15,807 nucleotides of DNA, from NCBI GenBank assembly GCA_949879835.1, contig CATLBU010000011.1, positions 1 through 15,807 of the forward strand. The letters run 5' to 3'. Of this stretch, positions 1 through 5,650 are shown one piece after another. A program made the translations under genes and the position numbers. The DNA is from an uncultured Bacilli bacterium. Lineage in GTDB: Bacteria > Bacillota_I > Bacilli_A > RF39 > UBA660. The notes below the pieces were generated by a model, which worked only from the letters and a program-made list of their open reading frames with translations, was not told where the DNA came from and did not search any database. Each line of letters opens with the position of its first letter. Within the stretch, counting starts at the first letter, position 1.

Positions 1-1471
1 CATATTTTCTTCCTTCTTTACTAATTCTTTCAAAAATATTATATCCTAGCAAAAATTTGTCATTATCGTTTTGAACATAACGATGAGCCTCCTCTAACAT
101 AATATGAAATGGCATAGAGGCTCTATGATCCATATTCTTTGAAAAATCAAATAACATCCTAGAAAATATTTTTGTAATATTCTTCGCTAAACGATCATCA
201 ATATAGTTAATATTAAAATTAACAATTTGAGCTTTTTTCCCATTTTTAGCAGTTAGCAACAAACGAATATAATCTTCCTCAGTAATATAGCCTGGATAAT
301 CAAAGAAAACACTATAATCACTATTTAAAAGTGTATTCAAACGTACCTTTAAAATATTCATTTCATCATATACCTTATCACTATTTAAAATTCCTTCTGA
401 AATTAAAGCAAAATCAAAAGCATCTTTTAAATCATTTAAAGTATAAGAAAAAGATCCATCTGGCAAAGACAACTCATAGTCATTCGTTAAAAACCTTCTC
501 ATAAAATTCATAACCAATTCCATCTCACGAATTTTACCCGTAGAATCAATTAGTAAACATTGTTTTAAAGTACGATCATATCCTGGTTGATGAATAATAG
601 TATCCAAATTCAACTCATCTGTTTTATAATAGGATAATACAGAAAAAATTTGGTCTCTAATTTGCGCGGATTGTCCCCCTCTTGATAAAATATCCAAAAT
701 AGCACGTGCAATAATATCATTCTTAATTTTAATATGATCAACATCGTGTAAAGAAAAGACAGTAACTAATTTTAACGCCTTTTCAATTAAAGGCAGTTGG
801 GTATGCTTTTCAGCTTCCAATAAAAGAGCAATATCATCTGACTTTAATAGCCACAATGGAATTTTTAATGTCTCTATAGAAGAATTTTTTAAATCTGTTG
901 TATAAGATTTAAAATTAATCTCAGGGACTTTTTTATTTAATTCTTTAAAAGCATTATGATACTCTCCATAGGCATCAAACATAAAGATGCTAGCTTGATA
1001 AGGGATTTCTTTTTTCTTCTCAAATAATTTTTGAAAAATATTAGCCACTCCGCACGACTTACCACTACCAGTCGAACCAAAAATTGCTATATGTCCATTA
1101 AAAAAATGGTTGATATGAAATCCTACTGGAATTTTATCATAAATAAGACTTTTCCCTATATATAAATGCTTTCGTTCTTCATAGTTGGAAATCCCAATAA
1201 TCTTTTTGGTCATTTTATCATCTAACAAAAATACTTTAGAAGAAAAAGAAGGCTTTTGAATAATTCCGAAAATAAATTCATCATCCTTTACTTCACCAAG
1301 TAAATTTATCAAAATGAAACTTTTTCGAACATTCATGATTTCCCCAATAATATTTCTGATGCCACTTTTCATAGAGACATACTTTCCTATTAAATCTTCT
1401 AACTCATGAAATTCTAAATCTGTTGCCACTGCAACACGATTCGCTTCCATTTCTACAATTTTTCCTAGCAT
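1..1471 (-). CDS. HerA/FtsK-like P-loop ATPase (DUF87-type), 3' end cut by window edge
   Basis: The reading frame is open from an ATG at 1471 to the left edge, giving 490 codons with no stop, so the C-terminus is missing. The start has an AGGAGGT site (1477-1483) five bases upstream. A Walker A motif GSTGSGKS lies near residues 128-136. About 320 residues later, near residue 460, is a hydrophobic strand ending in LEEAHRYV (Walker B), followed by RISKEGRKY, a signature of HerA-type ATPases. The N-terminal 100 residues resemble the beta-barrel (HAS) domain of that family. HerA proteins form hexameric DNA pumps or helicases, often paired with a nuclease in DNA repair or phage defence. No partner is visible here, and one may lie beyond the left edge. 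The gene follows yqeH at a distance of about 66 bases and may have its own promoter. The family call is firm; the cellular role is unknown. Confidence 0.85.
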   Translation of the reverse strand, partial: MLGKIVEMEANRVAVATDLEFHELEDLIGKYVSMKSGIRNIIGEIMNVRKSFILINLLGEVKDDEFIFGIIQKPSFSSKVFLLDDKMTKKIIGISNYEERKHLYIGKSLIYDKIPVGFHINHFFNGHIAIFGSTGSGKSCGVANIFQKLFEKKKEIPYQASIFMFDAYGEYHNAFKELNKKVPEINFKSYTTDLKNSSIETLKIPLWLLKSDDIALLLEAEKHTQLPLIEKALKLVTVFSLHDVDHIKIKNDIIARAILDILSRGGQSAQIRDQIFSVLSYYKTDELNLDTIIHQPGYDRTLKQCLLIDSTGKIREMELVMNFMRRFLTNDYELSLPDGSFSYTLNDLKDAFDFALISEGILNSDKVYDEMNILKVRLNTLLNSDYSVFFDYPGYITEEDYIRLLLTAKNGKKAQIVNFNINYIDDRLAKNITKIFSRMLFDFSKNMDHRASMPFHIMLEEAHRYVQNDNDKFLLGYNIFERISKEGRKY

Positions 1472-1499
1472 ATTCGACCTCCTATTTTAATCTATTTAT

Positions 1500-1505
1500 A
1501 TTATA
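1500..1505 (-). promoter_or_regulatory. Possible -10 box for the HerA-like ATPase gene
   Basis: The minus strand reads TATAAT here, about 28 bases upstream of the ATG at 1471. The region where a -35 box would sit is a T-run with no good match to TTGACA, so this is only half a promoter. Transcription could equally continue from yqeH. Confidence 0.35.
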
Positions 1506-1537
1506 CATGTTTTTGTAGTAAAAAAAAAGAATGAAAT

Positions 1538-2533
1538 TTATATCAAACTTTTTCTTGTATAAACATCTACCGAATCTCTAATATATAATTTAACAACATC
1601 ACTATTAGAAACTCGAATAAATCCTAATCCTGATATTACAATATCTTCTTGTGGTCTTACTCGAATGATATGTTCCTTTAAATGTAATAATTTATTTTTC
1701 CTTTTAAAAGTTCTTTTCATAGATAATGAATTAGAAAAATAAAATGTAAAATTATTGCGATTGTTTACATCGATTCGAAGGATATCCTCAACAAATATTG
1801 TTTGTTTTTCCTTGATTTGATAAGTAATCGGTTTAATTTCTTTTTTAGGAAATATTTTTTTTAATAGTTTAGCATTTGCTAGGTTAATAAAACTATTAGA
1901 ATCAATAATTCCTGGAGTGTCAATGAAAGTAAGATCTTCTCTTAAAGGAATTTCTACACAATTCAAAGTAGTAGAGGGTAAAATACTCGTAGTAATGGTA
2001 TCTTTTAAATCAGAATAATTATAAATAATCTTATTTATTAAAGTAGACTTTCCTGCATTTGTATATCCAACTATATATACTTGATTACTTGTCTTATAGT
2101 ACTCTATCTTATCCATCAGCACATCTAATCCATAATTCTTATAACTACTAACTACTAAACAATCTACAAACGGAATTCCTAAATTTTTGGCATAATCTAT
2201 AAATTTTTGATCATTAATCGATTTTGGTAAAACATCTCTTTTTGTAAATACTAACAAAATATTTTGATTAAAATATTGAATAATAGATTTAAAATCCTTA
2301 TTCATCATCATTAAATCTACAACAAAAACTACTAAATCATTAGTAGTTCCAATTTTTTTTAAGATTGGTTCAAAATCCGCATTACTTTTAAAAACTATTT
2401 TATAATCTCCATAATTACGGATACGAAAACATCTTTCACATAATCTCTTAACACCATTATCTTCTTTTATATAGCCTTCCTCTTCCATATTTTTTGTTTG
2501 AAGAATAGCTCCACATCCTATACATTTACTCAT
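1538..2533 (-). CDS. yqeH: YqeH, circularly permuted GTPase for 30S ribosome assembly
   Basis: This is a 331-residue protein. A zinc finger sits at the N-terminus (C4, C7, C32, C35). The GTPase motifs come in permuted order: G4 as TKRD (97-100), G5 around SSY (129-131), G1 GYTNAGKST (156-164) and G3 DTPG (205-208). This arrangement is diagnostic of the YqeH/RsgA-like circularly permuted GTPases, and YqeH is known to act in small ribosomal subunit biogenesis. A longer frame begins at 2551, but the start at 2533 (MSKCIGCG) is preferred because AAGGAAG (2539-2545) lies five bases upstream and because YqeH homologues begin this way. The start overlaps the end of yqeG by eight bases (ATGAGTAA), so the two are probably translationally coupled. 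The G4 motif has T in place of the usual N. B. subtilis has the same yqeG-yqeH pair. Confidence 0.95.
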   Translation of the reverse strand: MSKCIGCGAILQTKNMEEEGYIKEDNGVKRLCERCFRIRNYGDYKIVFKSNADFEPILKKIGTTNDLVVFVVDLMMMNKDFKSIIQYFNQNILLVFTKRDVLPKSINDQKFIDYAKNLGIPFVDCLVVSSYKNYGLDVLMDKIEYYKTSNQVYIVGYTNAGKSTLINKIIYNYSDLKDTITTSILPSTTLNCVEIPLREDLTFIDTPGIIDSNSFINLANAKLLKKIFPKKEIKPITYQIKEKQTIFVEDILRIDVNNRNNFTFYFSNSLSMKRTFKRKNKLLHLKEHIIRVRPQEDIVISGLGFIRVSNSDVVKLYIRDSVDVYTRKSLI

Positions 2534-3047
2534 AATATCTTCCTTGTACAAATAAATTTCGATTTCTTAATTTTTTTATTATAATTTTTTCCCTAAAGCG
2601 ATTGAACTTTGTCCAAAACGCATCATGAGTACTGATGGGGTTCACCAGTATTGTAGTAATTCCAATTCGGTTCCCACCAATAATATCTGTCAATATTTGA
2701 TCGCCAATAATGGCAACTTGATTTTCGTCTACCTTATATTCTGATAATATTTTTAAAAATCCCGTTTTCAATGGTTTTTTAGAACTTGCTGAGCAATCCA
2801 CTTCCAAATAATTTTTAAATGGTTCTAATCTCGACTTCGGACTATTAGAAAAAATAACAACTTGAAATCCCTTTTCTTTTAAAAGCTCAAAAAGGTTTTT
2901 AATTTTTTCATTTGCTTCTTTCACATCAAAAGGAACCAATGTATTGTCTAAATCAAATAATAAACATGTAATCCCCATTTTTTTTAATTTATCGTAATCG
3001 ATGGTATATATACTTTTTTGATAAATATCTGGTACATATTTCTCCAT
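2526..3047 (-). CDS. yqeG: YqeG family HAD-superfamily phosphatase
   Basis: The 173-residue protein carries all four HAD motifs: DLDNT (D32, D34), FSNS (66-69), the conserved lysine around K90-K91, and GDQILTD (D116, D121). This matches the YqeG/HAD-IIIA family of small Mg-dependent phosphatases, whose substrate is poorly defined. The start is an ATG with AAGGAG (3056-3061) eight bases upstream and a strong promoter just before it. It is the first gene of a yqeG-yqeH unit, as in B. subtilis, which suggests a link to ribosome assembly or growth control, though that is association only. Length and motifs are intact. Confidence 0.93.
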   Translation of the reverse strand: MEKYVPDIYQKSIYTIDYDKLKKMGITCLLFDLDNTLVPFDVKEANEKIKNLFELLKEKGFQVVIFSNSPKSRLEPFKNYLEVDCSASSKKPLKTGFLKILSEYKVDENQVAIIGDQILTDIIGGNRIGITTILVNPISTHDAFWTKFNRFREKIIIKKLRNRNLFVQGRYYE

Positions 3048-3072
3048 ATCTGTTACTCCTTATCATACAGAT

Positions 3073-3101
3073 ATTTTAACATAGATCAAAAGGATTATCA
3101 A
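3073..3101 (-). promoter_or_regulatory. Sigma-A-type promoter of yqeG-yqeH
   Basis: On the minus strand, TTGATA (3096-3101) is followed by a 17-base spacer and TAAAAT (3073-3078). A TG one base upstream of the -10 box gives an extended -10 element. The predicted transcription start is near 3066, about 19 bases before the yqeG ATG and just ahead of its ribosome binding site. Confidence 0.75.
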
Positions 3102-3150
3102 CAATTTCCTAAATCCTAGACATTCACACACCTCCACTGGAATCCTTTGA
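3086..3150. repeat. Inverted AGGATT/AATCCT motifs between yqeG and the plus-strand small ORF
   Basis: AGGATT occurs at 3091-3096 and its complement AATCCT at 3112-3117 and 3141-3146. The outer pair extends to TCAAAAGGATT (3086-3096) against AATCCTTTGA (3141-3150), matching except for one extra A. The first copy lies in the spacer of the yqeG promoter and overlaps its -35 box by one base. A protein-binding site is possible, but chance is not excluded in such AT-rich DNA. Confidence 0.3.
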
Positions 3151-3162
3151 ATACAATAAACT

Positions 3163-3167
3163 AGGTG
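3163..3167 (+). promoter_or_regulatory. Ribosome binding site of the plus-strand small ORF
   Basis: AGGTG lies six bases before the ATG at 3174. It favours that ATG over the in-frame GTG at 3165, which is inside the binding site itself. Confidence 0.5.
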
Positions 3168-3173
3168 ATTATT

Positions 3174-3350
3174 ATGCCAAATAGATGGTGGTGTGGTCGA
3201 GGAAAATGGTGGATTTTATTATTCTCTTTTTCTATTTTACTTTTTTATCAGTTCATTATAACATTTATTATTATAACTAGATTTAATTTATTTTTACTTT
3301 GGCTATTTGCTATACTTGTTTTATTCTTTATTTTTCGTATTATATGGTAA
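3174..3350 (+). CDS. Small aromatic-rich membrane protein, unknown function
   Basis: This is a 58-residue ORF and the only plausible plus-strand gene in the window. It begins with a positively charged, tryptophan-rich segment (MPNRWWCGRGKWW). Two hydrophobic stretches follow, roughly residues 14-34 and 38-57, separated by RFN, and it ends in RIIW. The layout suggests a two-helix membrane protein with the N-terminus inside. A good AGGTG site precedes the ATG, and the ORF fills an otherwise empty 273-base gap. Its last 30 bases overlap the 3' end of the ysxE-like gene tail to tail. I do not recognise the family. Doubts: AT-rich non-coding DNA readily gives F/I/L-rich ORFs, and no convincing promoter is visible (a TACAAT at 3152-3157 is too close to the start). 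Confidence 0.5.
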   Translation: MPNRWWCGRGKWWILLFSFSILLFYQFIITFIIITRFNLFLLWLFAILVLFFIFRIIW

Positions 3351-4220
3351 CATTAATTTCTCTGTTTTATAAAGCAAATCAATTTCTCTACTAATATACT
3401 TACACATCTCATACTCGGATTGATTGAATTCTATTTTACTAGGAAGAGATACTAAGATAAAAAACAATTTTCTCTCTTCTTCTAAGAGTGGATAATGTGA
3501 TTCATATTTTCTTAATATAGTTTCAAATTCATAATCTACTCCATGTGATTTATATAGTTTATACAAGTCAAAAATAGGCAAATCAATTCTAGATTTATTC
3601 CAGCTGATAAAATAAGAATTCTTATTTTTTAAAAAATGATCAAGTCCTAAATTATTATGAAGAACAACAAAACGTTGTTTTTTTTTATCTTTTACTAGTT
3701 CAAACCACCTGTCAATTTCTTCCTTACAAAAGGCTAATGCTGCAAAGATTTTAGAAATATTACGGGCAAGTAAGTACTCTGAAGGACTCATATATACTTT
3801 ACTATCAATTACTGTAATAAGATCATAATAATAAGAATTCAAATATTCAATGTTATTACTAACATCTTCATATATTTTTTTATAATCAGCTTCATCTACT
3901 TCCTGATAGAAAGTAGTTTTACTGTGTAAAAGGGCTAAAAGTTCAATCATATCCACCATTTTTTGTTCCTCAGGCATCGGTATTTCCTCAATATACTCTG
4001 TAATTTCATAATCGTCTAATTCACTACTAAGTATTTTAGGATAATATCCAAAGCTTCTAGATTCCAAATATTTATAGATATTTGTATTTTGATCCCTTAC
4101 CTTTTCTTTTACAATATATTTATTTCCTTCATTTGTCCCAACTAAAACAGCCTTTCCCATTTTTTTATAAAAATTAGGCCGTAAATCATACTCTTTTAAA
4201 GTATCATTAATTTCTTTCAT
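3321..4220 (-). CDS. ysxE: YsxE/CotS-like spore coat protein with inactive kinase fold
   Basis: The 299-residue protein has the aminoglycoside-phosphotransferase-like fold of the CotS/YsxE spore coat family. A lysine lies in a YIVKEK strand (about 35-40). The catalytic-loop equivalent is LHNNLGLDHFL (187-197), and ISWNKSRIDLPIFDLYKLY (205-223) aligns with the family's metal-binding and C-terminal segment. The catalytic loop has HNN where active members have HGD or HxD, and the metal-binding aspartate position reads SWN, so it looks catalytically dead. The ATG is one base after the stop of the SpoVID-like gene and has no clear ribosome binding site, which implies translational coupling. The pair spoVID-ysxE is adjacent in B. 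subtilis too, and that context is the main support for the name. A structural role in coat assembly is an inference. Confidence 0.75.
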   Translation of the reverse strand: MKEINDTLKEYDLRPNFYKKMGKAVLVGTNEGNKYIVKEKVRDQNTNIYKYLESRSFGYYPKILSSELDDYEITEYIEEIPMPEEQKMVDMIELLALLHSKTTFYQEVDEADYKKIYEDVSNNIEYLNSYYYDLITVIDSKVYMSPSEYLLARNISKIFAALAFCKEEIDRWFELVKDKKKQRFVVLHNNLGLDHFLKNKNSYFISWNKSRIDLPIFDLYKLYKSHGVDYEFETILRKYESHYPLLEEERKLFFILVSLPSKIEFNQSEYEMCKYISREIDLLYKTEKLMLPYNTKNKE

Positions 4221-4221
4221 A

Positions 4222-4875
4222 CTAAGATGGAATTATAATTTTATCTCCGCTTTTAATCTCTTTTAAGTCGTTATACTCATCTAATTGTTCTTTCGATACT
4301 CCATATTTTTCTAATATTGTTTCTATACTATCACCATCTCGAACAATATATATTTTATAACTTTTATAAGTTTCCCCAAAAGACTCCATATTGCTAAAAA
4401 TAGTATTCGATGTCTCTTCTTCTTCCTCAATGCATCTTGGAGTTTCCTCCTCCTCAATTTGTAATGGTGTTATGACATCAATATTTTTTGTTTCCTCTTC
4501 CTCCATTACTTCTATAACATCTTCTTTTCGAACTTCTTCTTCCACTAATCTTTCCTCCAATTTCGTTACCAACACATCTATATTAACTGATAATACACTA
4601 TCGTTAATAATCTCATAATAAAAATCATCGATATCAATTTCAACATGATCTAAAATATATTTATCATCCAGGTGAATATGAAATGGCAAATCATAAGAAA
4701 ATGTTTCTACATTTTGACTAGTATCCGCAATTTTATATTCTCCGCTTACCATGAAGTTTCCACTAATTTCATTATCTCCTACAGTATTTAAATTATGTTC
4801 TAAAGAAATACTAGTTACTTCTGATAAATTTGTTTGAAAAATAATATCTTTTTTAAAAGGAATTATTTTATCCAT
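4222..4875 (-). CDS. spoVID: Short SpoVID-like spore coat/morphogenesis protein with LysM domain
   Basis: The 217-residue protein has three parts. Residues about 1-105 form a beta-rich domain resembling the SPOCS-like N-terminal domain of SpoVID (the segment SISLEHNL followed by GNFMVSGEY, and later FSYDLPFHI). Residues about 106-170 are a very acidic linker with runs such as EEEETK and EEEEETS. Residues about 173-217 are a LysM domain (YIVRDGDSIETILEKYGVS to GDKIIIPS). In Bacillus, SpoVID drives coat encasement of the forespore by binding SpoIVA through its C-terminal region and coat proteins through its N-terminal domain. B. subtilis SpoVID is about 575 residues, so this is a minimal version. 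AAGGGAG upstream supports the ATG. It is immediately followed by ysxE. A SipL-like protein is an alternative name, but neighbourhood favours spoVID. Confidence 0.78.
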   Translation of the reverse strand: MDKIIPFKKDIIFQTNLSEVTSISLEHNLNTVGDNEISGNFMVSGEYKIADTSQNVETFSYDLPFHIHLDDKYILDHVEIDIDDFYYEIINDSVLSVNIDVLVTKLEERLVEEEVRKEDVIEVMEEEETKNIDVITPLQIEEEETPRCIEEEEETSNTIFSNMESFGETYKSYKIYIVRDGDSIETILEKYGVSKEQLDEYNDLKEIKSGDKIIIPS

Positions 4876-4910
4876 TCTACTCTCTCCCTTCCTATCAATA
4901 AAAATATATT

Positions 4911-4937
4911 AAAAAAAAAGATAAATATACCTATCTT
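4911..4937 (-). terminator. Weak AT-rich terminator after the unknown gene downstream of lon
   Basis: On the minus strand AAGATA (4932-4937) pairs with TATCTT (4918-4923) across an 8-base loop, followed by a run of Ts (4911-4919 on the complement). The TAG stop of the upstream gene (4931-4933) overlaps the first arm. The stem has only one G-C pair, so read-through into the SpoVID-like gene is quite possible. Confidence 0.4.
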
Positions 4938-5650
4938 ATCTTTTTTGTTAGTTCTTTTTGCTCTTTACGTATCCTATTCCCTACCATCAATCCGTTGTGT
5001 AAATAATTTCTTACAATAGATTTCTTTCCTACTTTTAGTAAATGTTTGCAATTTTCTAGGAAAATAGGATGTTTTGATAAGTCTTCTAAATCATATAGAA
5101 AACGATTCACACTCCACATAGCCCGCTCTGAAACCAAATCCTCATCTTTACTTGTAATCGTTTTAGAAATATAAGCATCAAAATAATACCAATCATTAAG
5201 ACAAGAATTCTTGGTAAGATTTTTATATCCATCAACAAACTTAATCAATTGGTAACTATGATTCAAATCATAAACTCCCGCCGTTCGAATACTTACCTGT
5301 TCAGCATAATAAAAGTCTGAATCCAATTTAGGATTTATTAAATTACATTCTATAATGCATTCATTAATTAAGTTTTCAATACATATTTTATGTTCTAAAT
5401 TAGAACGATGATTAAAATCTCGAAATTGATTTAAATAATTTAAAAGTTTTGCCTTAATGGAAAAATCTATAAAACCATTTTGATTTCCCTTTGGAATAAA
5501 GGATTTTAAAAAAATTAAGAAAATAGGAGATAAATAAAAATCTTGATTATGAATATTTCCATCCAGCTCTATCACTTCATCACCTAAAAGCATATTCTCT
5601 ATAATTAATTTTACCTTGTATTCTTGAAGCACATCCTCTGTTATTTTCAT
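4931..5650 (-). CDS. Unrecognised 239-residue protein, coupled to lon
   Basis: I do not recognise a family. The protein looks soluble: no signal peptide, no membrane helix, and a mixed, probably alpha/beta composition. It is rich in N, L and K and ends in a basic tail (RIRKEQKELTKKIR). Features that may help recognition are IECNLINPKLDSDFYYAEQ in the middle and SERAMWSVNRFLYDLEDL near residue 185. Its ATG overlaps the lon stop as ATGA, so it is translated from the same messenger as lon. In B. subtilis the interval between lonA and spoVID holds ysxC and the heme-synthesis genes, but this product resembles none of them: there is no P-loop and no motif of the hem enzymes. A role in sporulation or with Lon is only a guess from position. 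Confidence 0.8.
   Translation of the reverse strand: MKITEDVLQEYKVKLIIENMLLGDEVIELDGNIHNQDFYLSPIFLIFLKSFIPKGNQNGFIDFSIKAKLLNYLNQFRDFNHRSNLEHKICIENLINECIIECNLINPKLDSDFYYAEQVSIRTAGVYDLNHSYQLIKFVDGYKNLTKNSCLNDWYYFDAYISKTITSKDEDLVSERAMWSVNRFLYDLEDLSKHPIFLENCKHLLKVGKKSIVRNYLHNGLMVGNRIRKEQKELTKKIR

Noticed and set aside
1521..1530. T-run after yqeH as a terminator
   Set aside because: The homopolymer is clear on the minus strand, but no hairpin precedes it.
3150..3157. GAATACAAT as a sporulation (sigma-E-like) or sigma-A -10 box for the plus-strand small ORF
   Set aside because: No matching -35 element lies at the right distance, and the start of transcription would fall on the ribosome binding site.
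4391..4618. Plus-strand serine-rich ORF of 75 codons
   Set aside because: It is the antisense shadow of the acidic linker of the SpoVID-like gene; GAA/GAG repeats read as TTC/TCC/TCT on the other strand. It has no ribosome binding site.
4876..4930. Sigma-E promoter before the SpoVID-like gene
   Set aside because: Only partial matches such as GTATATT and ATATATTT were found in a wholly AT-rich stretch; not distinguishable from chance.
4834..5019. Plus-strand 61-codon ORF
   Set aside because: It runs across the start of the SpoVID-like gene and the end of the preceding gene on the opposite strand, with no ribosome binding site and no plausible protein features.
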